From: Gossypium raimondii | Lineage: Eukaryota; Streptophyta; Magnoliopsida; Malvales; Malvaceae | Length of the DNA stretch: 64,000 nucleotides | Assembly: GCF_025698545.1 (NCBI RefSeq) | Contig: NC_068566.1 | Span: 43,813,192-43,877,191, forward strand | Reading direction: 5' to 3' | In this document: one piece after another, positions 45,457 through 56,399 of the stretch | How the letters are laid out: every line of letters starts with the position of its first letter | Position numbering within the stretch: the stretch's first letter is position 1 | Made by a program: the position numbers and the translations under genes | Notes under the pieces: generated by a model | What the model saw: the letters and a program-made list of their open reading frames with translations, nothing else | Database searches by the model: none | Told to the model about the DNA's origin: nothing

Positions 45457-48440
45457 TCACTTAAATTCTTACTCTCTATCTTTTTTCGTGTCATCCGTCA
45501 TCTTAATAATATGGGCTTAGTAAAGCATGCTGTTAGTATGAAAAACATATGTTAATATGTTTACTTGTTTGTGGAGTCAAAAATAGCTGAAGCAAGGGGA
45601 TAAAAATATCGCTTTCTTTCATTATTTTGCGTCCCATCGTTGGTAATTGAACTGAGTTGCTAGCTTGCAAGATAGTTTAGGTAATCGTCGAGATGAGATT
45701 GGTGATACCAATGATTAGTTTAAGAATTTATTTGATAGTTAAGAGCGTACGAATCTGTCTTACTTTCTATTAGGGGTTAAATATTATTTTTGATCTGTAA
45801 GCACTTAATGATCTATCAAGGGCTTTAACGGAAGTGACAATCCGAAGAGTCCAATTGATTGTTATTTATGAATTAATTAAAGATTTAATTGATTGCATTT
45901 TTCGACTAGAGACTCGACTCATCCTCAAAATATTTTCTAGGGTTTTTTTTAAACTTTAACCTTAAAAAATAAAAATTAAATAAATGTAACACATCATAAT
46001 TTTTTTAACTCTTACTTATAAAACTACAAATTTCTTGTTTATTAAGAAAGGCAAAAAAAAGAGGAGGCAAGGGTGGGATGAGTGAATTGTGTTGGTCTGA
46101 TGCTTGAGTTTGCCGTTTCCTAAGGCAAAAGCCCACACACTCGTATCTTATATATGCAATCACTTTGATAAAGTTTAAGACATAATTATACAACAATGCC
46201 CCCATGGACTATGATGCGACATAAAGGCAAGGCATGGTGCCCATTTTATTCCCTCTCCCCCTGTTTGGGTTTTGGATTTACTGCACTCCAGTAATTATCA
46301 AAGGCTACACCCTTTGATTAAATCACTTACTACTTAGCCATTTTAAGGGTTGTTCTTATTTTAGGGTACATTGTTTATACCCTACACTTGTGCCATTTTA
46401 AGAGGGTCTTTTTTTTATATTAAGTATTTGATTAATGAATTAAAAAAAGGGGTCTTGAATTAGTCAAAGGAAAGCCCTTCAATTTCCTACAATGAGGACT
46501 TTAAAGTTTAAAAGCTTTGGCAAATTTTGGTGGGAAAGTTTGGTTACCAGCTCCCATTTTTGCACCAATGAAACAATCAGCCATTGACTCCAATATATGA
46601 ACATGATTGAGAGACAAAGGCACGCTGTCACAGAGATATTTTTGGGATGGAAACTTGTCTACTTTTTAGGGTTCCAAATTGTATTACCTTCCCAAAAACA
46701 ACAATTGCATGTTCTAACATTCTTTTTTTTTAAAAACTCTAAAATGAGTTATTTGGGTGATAGGAATTTATTTGTATAAGTAACTATCATTATTTGTTGG
46801 ATCAAGTGGTAAGAACTTCGATGTTTTTAAAATAAGATCTTCAACTCAGTTCGATGTTTTTTTTAAATAAAAAAACTTGTCACCTTTTAAAAAAGTTCAG
46901 CTCAGTTCAACTTTAAATCAAGACGTAATCTAAACTTAGAGATATCGAAAGTTCACGTATCAAAAAAAATGTCTAATTTAACTAGCTACTACTTCAATTC
47001 TCTATCTTAAATTTCTTTAAATAATGGAGTTGCATTAGGTTTATACCTAATTAGAGCTATCCCTAGGTTGAGCCACGGTCCAACATTTTTTTATTTCTTT
47101 TATGGTTTTACTTTACTATTTTTAATACATTTGAAATTTAGTGTTTATTTTATTTTAAGAAATTTAATTTTACTTTTGAATTGAAATATGTAAGTTTAAT
47201 TGTTAATATCATTAAAATTGCCTATTAAATTTAAGTTTATTTCGTCATTTTTTTACACAATTACAAAGTGAGTATTTTGTTATTTCAAAATGTCATACTG
47301 GTGAATTTAATAAAAGAATTCATACAACATTAACAATTGAACTTGAATATTGAAATTTGAAAAGTAGAGACACTAAATTTCTAAAAATAAAAATAGAAGA
47401 ATTAAATTCCAAATGTATAAAGAATACATGGACTTGGAGCTTTTTTTAACCTTTCTTTATTCAAGCTCGTTTTTAGTCCGACCCAACCCACAGATCTAAA
47501 TTCTAGGTGAGTTTCAAATACAAGTATATATATTTATATACCTAAACTTATATTATATTGGGTTAACATATATTTTGCCTTCTAAATTTGTTCATTTGTA
47601 GCTCATTGGTATCTAATTTTTTTTAGACCTAGTTGGTACTTGAACTTAATGTATTCTATCAATCAGGTTGGTATCCCCGCACTAACACCGTTAGTTTATA
47701 CTAACATTACACTACTAATCAATTCAATGGTGCCATATGGCAGCCTTTCAGTATACCACATGCCGTATATAAATTAAAAAGGTAAAAAAAACTTTAAACA
47801 TATATAAATTAATAAAAAAATATAAAATTTTTCACATAAAAATAAATCTAGATACATCCAAATACATCTATATCTGAATAATCATTTGTCCAAGTTCACT
47901 CCGGATGAGTTTTTAGTAATTTTATATTTTAAATTAGGGAACAAAATATATTTATATCTATTTTGGTCGGGATTGAATGTAAATATATTGTGATGGGTCA
48001 ATATAAAACAACAAAAGCTTTCCAATTTCCAAAGTGAAAGCTAAAGCTTGCTACCTAAAATCAGTTTACCATGACTTTGTGCTAATTTTATATGTCTCAT
48101 TAGGGGGAAATATATTGTTAAAGAAAGGGGCTATGCCTATCCAACTTTATTCAACTTTGGTTGACTTTATGTATAAAAGACTATCCTGCAAGGCCTTTCT
48201 TATGATATATCATTGTCATAAATCATTGTGGATAGAAATGTATATATGTATGAGTAGCGAAAATTAGTTTTTAGGATTGATTTTGAATTATAAAATTTTG
48301 AGAAATTTAAAATATAAGTTTTTTTTTTTTCATTTTTAGAGGGTTAAAATTTGAAATTTAAATTTTAGGGAGTAAAATTCGATTATATTATTGAAGTAAC
48401 TTAAAATTTTGTAATTTTCCACCTTTGGGGCCGGGCAAGC
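45457..48440. other. Intergenic DNA, no gene seen
   Basis: Decayed dispersed repeats near 47080-47420 and 47580-47760, with 'ttggtatctaa' and 'agttggtacttgaactt' type phrases. No exon is recognised. The short open frames lack any family resemblance. Confidence 0.4.
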
Positions 48441-48443
48441 AGA

Positions 48444-49395
48444 GGCGGTCCATCCCATGGTAAAATTATCTTTTAGCCCCAAAAGTTTATAATTTAAAAT
48501 TTAACCCCACTAGTAGCGTGATCCCTGTATGTGTGTGGGTGTTGAAATATCAAATACGTCCACAACTTCGCATTTTTGTCATGGAATAGTAACTTTTTTG
48601 TTTTGCAGCGACACAAATCAAAGTATCTGTCTGTTGAGTAATTTTTCGTTGCGTCTCATTAAAAGAGACAATCGGATATTTATAGACATGGGTATTGTTT
48701 ATGGAATTGTCGTTCTTGGTAGACTTTATGCATGCTGGACACGTATATTGTTCTGGGTTGTTTACTGGACTTCGTGGCCCTCACATGCGAACTCCTTGGG
48801 TAATGGCGAGCTAAGACCGCGAGCTCCCCTTGCAAGCACCCCTTGTTGTCTTCGTACTGTGAGGCTTGCATGTATCTATCTGGTGGGCCCTAGCTAGGTC
48901 GCAAGAAGGTGACCCGAACCTTATCTAGTTCTCGGGCTAGTGATCATAAGTACATAACATTGTCCCATGGCTTTCAAATTAATACATAGAATGAAGGGAC
49001 CAAAAAGCAAAGACAAGTAAATTAAGATTGTTGATTTTTATTTTTGAATAGGTAAGATATTCCAAGTTGAAAGTTTCATATATAAAGACATTGAAAGAGC
49101 CAAGTGAGGGCAGACAGGGCCGCCCCTAAAATAGAAAATTTTCTATTTAAGCCCTTTATAATTTATAAAATTTTAAATTAGTAATGGTAAAATTATACTT
49201 TGTCCCCCCCAAATAATAAAAATTTGATTTAATCCTTTAAAAATTATAAAAAAAATATAGTCTATTAAAATGATAAAATTATATAGTCTATTATAAAAAT
49301 ATAGACTATAAAAATATAATTTTAAAAAAATAATCATAAAAATATATAATTTAATTCTGGCTCTCACCCAAAAAAATTTTGTGATTCCACGCTAT
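48444..49395. other. Intergenic DNA with partial MITE ends and a G/C-richer block
   Basis: 48444-48520 ('cagaggcggtccatccca') and 49115-49390 ('cagggccgcccctaaaa') begin like hAT-type MITEs of the 'cAGGGGCGG' kind, but no matching second ends or target duplications are clear. 48690-48900 is less AT-rich and contains a 122-codon frame (48529-48897) with no recognisable similarity. It may be a transposon remnant. Confidence 0.35.
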
Positions 49396-49506
49396 ATAAA
49401 GGTTGGTAAAAGATATGGAAAGGAGGACATTAGTCAGTAAAAAGAACAAAAGAGAAGCCCACTGGCTTTCTTTTCCACTCATATCTCATTTTTCAATCTT
49501 AATGGA

Positions 49507-49560
49507 TGGTTGCATGCATGGTTCATGATTTAAGATGAGAAATCCTGGTGTTGAGTGTTT
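49507..49560 (+). repeat. Unit of a tandem repeat that resumes at 52472
   Basis: 'gcatgcatggttcatgattt' followed by 'aagatgagaaatcctggtgttgagtg' matches the units at 52472-52650. The LTR unit at 49880-52372 lies between them. Confidence 0.55.
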
Positions 49561-49879
49561 ACGATGAAGGCTGTAAATGAAATACAGAGGATTGCAAGCT
49601 ATTCGAATTTGAATCGATTTAATAATTATCAATATAAATTTAAGCTATAGTTGGAGTTGCCATAATACTTTATTCAAATGGGTCATTTATAATGTTATTT
49701 AAATATCTTTTTTCTTTCTATGAAATTAGATTTTTAATCTTATTATACAGAAAGAACTTAAGTACAAACAAGTTTAATCGAGCTCAAGTTTAAATAGCTC
49801 AATTAAATCTTGAGTTAAACTCAAATACGTATTGAACTTTAAATTTCGAGTTGAGTTCGAACTTACTACTATTTGATAC

Positions 49880-51084
49880 TGTAATGGCCCAAATTTGCCC
49901 GGCCCACATATATTTCAAAAAGAGAAAAAAAATAAAAAATAAAAAATAATAGAATCCAATTAAAAGTCCATTTTAAGGTCCATTTACATCTGACCCATTA
50001 CACTAGTCCGAACATTAAACTTAGACAAGACCCAGCTATACTGGCCGAAATATTTCCAGAAACCTTTAGGGTTTCTAGATTCTTCTGACGCCACAGCAGT
50101 CAGCAACTCTAGCACATCCGCGCGCCTCCAACCGCCCCGCAATGCACTGCATCTGCGCCACACGTGCACCTCAGCGCCAGGCTGGCTCCTCATCTGGAAC
50201 AAACTCAGCAAAACAACAAAGAAATCAAATAACAGAAAGGCCAGCGATTAAGAAAAAGATTATTTTATTTTATTTTGCTGTAAATCGATAATATTTTGGC
50301 TATATAAAGCCATTTCTGAATCTGTAAAAGGGATCTTTTTTTCGGGAGATATTAAATACAAGCAAAAAATATTAAAAGGTGACTGAAGTTCTTCTTGCTC
50401 TTTTCGCATTTTTTGTTTCTACAGTTATTTTAATTCTGTATTCGAGTGAAAAAAGGAATAAAAGAAAGAGGTCGGGGAGGGAAACATACCTGGTGACCGC
50501 ATCCTTTTTCTCTCCGTTGTCATCGAAGTTGAGAGGGGATCGGAGGGCCTGGAGAGCAAACGGCGGAGCGGCGCAGAGGAGAGTGTTTTAGTTTAGGTTT
50601 TTTTTGTTTTGTTTTTTTAAAATGAAATGGCTACTAGTTTTAGGGTTATTTTTGGTCTATAGGTGTAGTAATAAACGACGTCGTTTTATGCCAATTTGAT
50701 GGTCTCAAAACGGCGCCGTTTGAAGCCAAGATCTATGCGGTGACCCGACCCGAGGGAAGGATCCGCGCATTTCCATTCAATGGTTTATTTTTGAAATTAG
50801 TCCATTCGCATTAGATTTTATTTCAAATCGGTTTTCCTCCAGTTTTTTTTTAAATCGTATCGCACATTTTATTTTATTTTCATTTGGATTCAAACCTAAA
50901 CGGTGCCGTTTTCTATGAGTGGTTTTGAATGTTCAGATTTCGCGCTTAATTGCAATTATAGCCCCTCATTTTCTAAGTCGATTACCAATTTAGTTCATCT
51001 TTATTTTTCCTTTTATTTCTATTTGTAGTGTTTTATTTTTATTTTTATTTTTATTTTTTTAATTTCAATATCATTTTTTAATCC

Positions 51085-51121
<37 letters not shown>

Positions 51122-52372
51122 TCTCCTTTATATTTTAAATTATGTACTTATTTTAATATATTTATTTATAACATATTTGAATATTTAATTTGACATGATT
51201 TTCAAACTTATTATTAATATAATTTTAAGATATAATCATTCTAAATTATTGTCAATATGTTTTAAAATTATCAAACGTTTTTTAATTCTTTCTTAACATT
51301 TTATTCATTTTCTAGTTTTTATTAAATTGTTTCTAATTTTCCCATTAAAATTTTATGTATAATTTCGTGTACACATTTTGTTAATTCCACATTTCTTTGA
51401 TCGTTTTTTAAGTTACATTTTATTTTGCTTCTTGGTTAATAGTCTTAAAATGTTGATATTGATGTATGCATAGTGCTATTAAAATTAGGGTTATTCAACT
51501 TGTTTATATTCATTTATTATTCGTTACTCGTTGATGTATATTCGAATTTTGTGTGATATGTTGCCGTTTAACTATACCGCATTTATTTTTTCACTTGTTT
51601 CATTAAAAGCATTAAAATCATTTCGTTTTGTAAATTGTCAAAATACTCGGTATTCATATTTCTCGAGAGGATTGTGCCCTAACTTACTGGGTTTCAATTC
51701 ATTTCGTTGAATTTAGATAACCAAGTACTTGTTTTGCAATTAAATCATACAAATTTTAAATAAAGCTTTGTCTTTCGGGATTTCAAAATGTTGGATCCTA
51801 ACTCACCGGATATGACATTTTGAGACCTCGAATTAGGTTTTTTTTAAATAAAAATAAAATAAATAAAAAATAAGAGCAATATTTGGTGTTTAGGAATTTC
51901 GAGGAAATAAACCCTAACTTACTGGGTTTAATTTATTGTTTGACCCAAATAACCTGATATCCTTCTAAAAAAATGCATAAATTTCAAAAGTTAAAAGATA
52001 AACTTAATTTTGAGGATTTAAAACGTTACACTCTAACTTACTGAGTGTGACAATTTATTTCTTTAAAATAAGTGAGTCACATTCTATTCAAATTCTCTTT
52101 TCAAAGGATCGTATTTTAAAAATCTTTTTAAATTCTTGACATTAAGACATTAAACAATCGATTCGGTACCATTTTTGGGCGTTACGAGGGTGCTAACCCT
52201 TCCTCGTGCGTAACCGACTCCCGAACCTTTTTTTCTCAAAATTCGCAGACCAAAAATCATTTTAATGGTGAACCGGTCACACCTTAATAAAAGATCGGCG
52301 GCGACTCCCATTTTCATTTTTTAAGTCGACAACTACATTTTTTTTATTTTTTCAAAAAAGGTGGTTTCAACA
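49880..52372 (-). mobile_element. Large LTR of the same family as 28264-29637, fossil, opposite orientation
   Basis: On the minus strand it begins TGTTGAAACC at 52372 and ends in TTACA at 49880, with the G/C-rich 'tgggccgggcaaatttgggc' terminal stretch like that of the 28-kb unit. Shared internal landmarks are the 'cgaggaagggttag' segment, 'gtcgcc' near the start and 'acggcgccgtt' palindromes (50711, 50901). It is about 1.1 kb longer than the other unit. The flanking 5-mers (gatac, ggtcc) differ, so no target duplication is visible. Internal coding sequence is absent. Old and incomplete. Confidence 0.6.
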
Positions 52373-52471
52373 GGTCCAACTTGACTGCTCGTTTACAACT
52401 CTACTTCCAATAGCATGATGTGACATTAAATTTGGGGTCTAAAATTTTTGAAGGCCAAGACTTTGATGAAC

Positions 52472-52650
52472 GCATGCATGGTTCATGGCTTAAAAACCCC
52501 TAGTGTTGAGTGTTGATGGATGCATGGCTAATGGTTCGTGGTTTAAGATAAGAATCTCTTGTGTTGAATGTTGATGGATGCATGCATGCATGTTGCATGT
52601 TGCATGTTGCATGTTGAGGGGATGCATGGCTTAAGATAAGAACCCCATGG
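52472..52650 (+). repeat. Tandem repeat, about three diverged units, with a ttgcatg heptamer run
   Basis: Units of 48-75 bases near 52472, 52518 and 52576 share 'gatgcatg', '(gg)tttaagataagaa' and 'gtgttgaatgttgatgga'. Within the last, the heptamer ttgcatg repeats about four times (52588-52617). Confidence 0.65.
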
Positions 52651-52918
52651 AGTGGACCGAGTACAAAAGACCAATGGAAGACTAAACAAAATGCAAAGCA
52701 TTGGCCATTGGAAGAAACGGATCTATTTTACAATTGCCAATTTGGTATGGTTTTGGCCTTTTCTGCTTTTCTCCATCTCCCATTTGGATTGTAGGGGCAT
52801 TTTACTAAAAAAAATGCTTTTTCTAAAAAAATTACTGAAATGGGCTCATTATTTAATTATTTACCGGAATGGTCCATTTTCTGGGGGTCGTCCGACGTCG
52901 TGTCATGAGTTGTCGACA

Positions 52919-52957
52919 TGGCAACAAATCGCGCCTCTAGGACGCGATTTGTTGCCA
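52919..52957. repeat. Perfect 15-bp stem hairpin near the left MULE end
   Basis: TGGCAACAAATCGCG at 52919-52933 is the exact reverse complement of 52943-52957, with a 9-base loop. The 'cgcgattt' word recurs in the right subterminal region. Possibly a transposase-binding or replication-stalling structure; that role is inferred. Confidence 0.85.
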
Positions 52958-53057
52958 CGCCAAGAACTCGCCTCGACGTGGTCAGAATTTGACCAGCGTG
53001 AGCAGTGCTCCAACGGTTAAAAATTTGACCGTTGCCCCCCCAACGGTAAAAAAAAAC

Positions 53058-53066
53058 TATAAATAC
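53058..53066 (+). promoter_or_regulatory. Candidate TATA box of the mobile-domain gene
   Basis: 'ctataaata' is about 160 bases upstream of the start codon at 53225 and lies within the left subterminal region of the MULE. Confidence 0.5.
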
Positions 53067-53224
53067 CCCCACCCTTTTTTTTTCACAAACTAATCCTCTC
53101 TCAAATTTCCTCTCAATTTCCTTCAAAAATTATCTTAAGTTTCTCTTAACTCCCTTTTTTAAAATAATTTTAAAAATATTTTTTAAAATTTTTTTAAACC
53201 GTAAAAATTTGTACGATTTCAGCA

Positions 53225-55338
53225 ATGGCCGGAGAATTGACTCGTCTTAATAAGCATCACATATCGGTGGAACAAATGAAAATGGTAAGTATTAAATTTA
53301 ATTTTTAAATATTATTTAAGAATTTTTTATTTATACATTTTTAGATAATTATTAATTTTTTATTTGTTATAAAAGTCTGTAGATCGAGTATTGGAATGCA
53401 ATATCCGGAATATGCATGCTCCTCCATCACCGTTGGTAGAGAACTACCTGGGAAAAGCGGGTTTTTGGCACGTGGCGACGGTAGGCCGGGGATGCAAGGT
53501 GGACCCGAAACTAATCAGTGCGTTGATCGAGAGGTGGAGACCCGAGACGCACACATTCCATCTTCCATGTGGAGAGTGCACTATCACTCTAGAAGATGTC
53601 AGTCTGCAATTGGGATTGCCGGTGGACGGGAGCCCAGTCATCGGGTCTTCCCAATCTAGCGATTGGGAGACGGTGTGCTACGAGCTTTTGGGCGCTATTC
53701 CGGAGAAAATGGAGGGAGGTAAGATTGAGATGGGCTGGTTACGTGACACATTCCCTGATCCGGATAAAGATTCAACCGAAATTGAAAGAATCTAATATGC
53801 TCGGGCATACATTCTTAAATTAATTGAAGGTTATCTGATGCCCGATACGTCACGGAGTCGCGTACATTTAAGATGGCTGCTGAAACTCGTTGATTTTAGA
53901 GCTGCCGGTGAATTGAGTTGATTTTCTGCCGTCTTGGCAACGTTATATCGGGAGATGTACGGGGAGACGCGACCGAGGAGAGCAAAAATCGGAGGTTGCT
54001 TGTCACTACTACAGTCGTGGGCACGGTTTTGCTTTCCATTTCTATGTCCTCGAGTGGACCACCCATATACATTCCCACTCATAACGAGGTAAATTTTATA
54101 TTAGATTTTACAATTATTATGTAGATTTTTAAAAATAAAAATATGCTAAAATTTTATTTAATTAGGTGGAACCATCCGGCAAGTCATGCTCGATTACCGT
54201 CCTCTCTTGAAGATATACGGCTTCTATTGGACAAACGGTCGGAAGCACAAGTAAGTTTTAAATAAAATAGATATTTCCATACATTCGCTAGTCGATTGAT
54301 ATTTAGTATTTAGTATTTAGTATTATGTATATAACTAATATTTCCATCATGTTCATATAGTTTCAATGGACACCATACGAGGATCCGGCAATTCGGGCAG
54401 TAATCCCGGAAGAGTTCTTACAAAATCCACAAGCTTGGCACGTGAAAGTCGTGTTGATCAACTACGCAACCGTGGAGCCGCACCAGACAGACAAAGTGCT
54501 ACGACAGTTTGGATGTAGACAACTGATTCCCGTAGATCCTGAGGTATTTGACGATCAACACAAAGTCGACCTTCGGTAATTGAATACGGATTAGACGAGA
54601 TACTGGTCCGAGTACATGGAAATGTAAGAAGATCGATATGAATATATACCTACTCGGGAACCAATCATCGTTTCGGAGTTAACATGCATTCCAGAATATA
54701 TGCCATGGTTTAGGATCCATGGCAAGCCGTATTTACTGACGCCAGATGAGAGGTAGCGGCAAATATGTGTCAAAAGGGAAAGGCGCGGGCCTCTAAATCC
54801 AAGACAACAAGACGACAAAGGCAGTCCCTCAACGAGGCCCAGACATTCACCCGGCTCATCATCAGCGGCCATGCAATCACCAGGCCCAACGAAAGCACCG
54901 ACACAGTCACCCGACGCAGCAGTTCAACCGATAATACCCATGCAACCGCCTTTTCAGATGATGCTAGGTGCATTTTCTAGCCCTTATATGTATCCTTTTC
55001 CGAGTCCTATGGCAGGTTGGAGCCAAATGCCTGGTTCAGCTCAATTTCCTGTTATTTCGAGTGGACCGCCGATGTATAGCCCAGCGGCGCACGAGGGATC
55101 GCAAGAGGGGCTGTCGAGGAGCTCTCCTTTTTACCAATCCCCACCAACGTATGGATTTCAAACATCGTCGCCGGTCGTGATGCAAACACCTCCACCGATC
55201 GTGATGCAAACACCTCCACATACACTATTCTTTGAAGGTGGATCATCGTCCCAAGTCCGACAACCAGATGCCGTACCGAAAGAACCAGAATCCCCACTAA
55301 AACCTAGAGAAAAGAGGAATCCAACGCGTAACCGTTGA
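53225..55338 (+). pseudogene. Plant mobile domain (PMD, MAIN-like / aminotransferase-like) gene carried by the MULE
   Basis: Four exons are visible: 53225-53284 (MAGELTRLNKHHISVEQMKM), 53376-54088, 54166-54250 and 54361-55338. The PMD fold is recognisable by [96 protein letters not shown] and a proline- and glutamine-rich tail (54871-55338). Host relatives (MAIN, MAIL1, PP7-like proteins) act with PP7L in silencing and genome stability. What transposon copies do is unknown. In-frame stops occur in exon 2 (TAA at 53793, TGA at 53919) and more than once in exon 4 (first near 54580), so the copy is broken. The gene is convergent with the transposase. Confidence 0.85.
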
Positions 55339-55482
55339 CGGCAGCTATGTGGCACTGAATCCCCGGGCATAGACATTGATTGCCGTATTTAAATTTATTT
55401 GTACAAATATTTTGAATATTTTGATATTATTTGATGTAATAAAATAGAAATTTTTGATATTATTTGAGAATTTTACTAACCA

Positions 55483-56145
55483 TTAATACCCTTAAATTAA
55501 AAACCCTAACCTAATTTAATTAAAAACCTTAAACCCTAAACTTAAAAACCCTAACCCCCTTAACTTAGAAACCCTAACCTAATTTAATTAAAAACCCTAA
55601 CCTAATTAAATTAAAAACCTAACCTAATTTAATAAAAAACTTTAAACCCTAAACTTAAAAACCCTAACCTAATTTAATTAAAAACAAGAAACCCTAAACT
55701 TAAAAATCATAACCTAATTAAATTAAAAACCCAACCTAATTTAATTAAAACCCTAAACCCTAAACTTAAAAACCCTAACCTAATTAACTTAAAACCCTAA
55801 CGTAATTAAATTAAAACCCTAACCTAATTTAATTAAAACCCTAAACCTTAAACTTAAAAACTCTAACCTAATTTAATTAAAAACCCTAAACCCTAAACTT
55901 AAAAACCCTAACCTAATTAAATTAAAAATTCTAACCTAATTAAATTAAAACCCTAAACCCTAAACTTAAAACCCTAACCCCTTAACTTAAAAACTCTAAC
56001 CTAATTAAATTAAAAACCTAACCTAATTAAATTAAAACCCTAAACCCTAAACTTAAAAACCCTAACCTCTTAACTTAAAAACCCTAACCTAATTAAATTA
56101 AAAACCCTAACCTAATTTTATTAAAACCCTAAACTAAATTAATAA
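55483..56145. repeat. Telomere-like satellite spacer (ccctaaa-containing) inside the MULE
   Basis: About 660 bases made of 'aaaccctaaacttaaaaaccc' and 'taacctaatttaattaaa' modules in repeated order, roughly 40-60 bases per unit. The plant telomere heptamer CCCTAAA appears many times but never as a pure array. It separates the 3' ends of the two convergent MULE genes. Confidence 0.85.
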
Positions 56146-56160
56146 TTTTACTTTTACATA

Positions 56161-56390
56161 ATGTTAGATTTGGAAAAATGTTTTTCCTGGTACTAACAAT
56201 TAATAATTTTATATAATTTGATATTTTTACTAATCATTAATACAATTTATCAATTAATAATTTTACATTCACATAATGTTAGATTTGGAAAAATGTTTTG
56301 ACTGGTACTAACAATTAACAATTTTATATAATTTGATAATTTTTACTAACCATTAATACAATTTATCAATTAATAATTTCACAAACTTAA
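56161..56390. repeat. Two-copy tandem repeat, about 115 bp
   Basis: 'atgttagatttggaaaaatg' starts at 56161 and again at 56276, followed in both by 'ggtactaacaatta', 'ttatataatttgata' and 'ccattaatacaatttatcaa'. It adjoins the 3' end of the transposase remnant. Confidence 0.85.
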
Positions 56391-56399
56391 TTTTTTTAT

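Noticed and set aside
47050-47510. Possible fifth hAT MITE (tagagctatccctagg ... attctag)
   Set aside because: Ends are weakly inverted and the flanking 8-mers do not match.
48529-48897. 122-codon open frame in a G/C-richer block
   Set aside because: No recognisable domain, no splice or promoter context, and neighbouring sequence looks transposon-derived.
49984-50211. Open frame in the 49.9-kb LTR
   Set aside because: Lies in LTR sequence and has no recognisable protein similarity.
55483-56145. True chromosome end or interstitial telomere
   Set aside because: The heptamer is always embedded in longer modules and lies inside a transposon bounded by terminal repeats, so it is not a telomere remnant in the usual sense.
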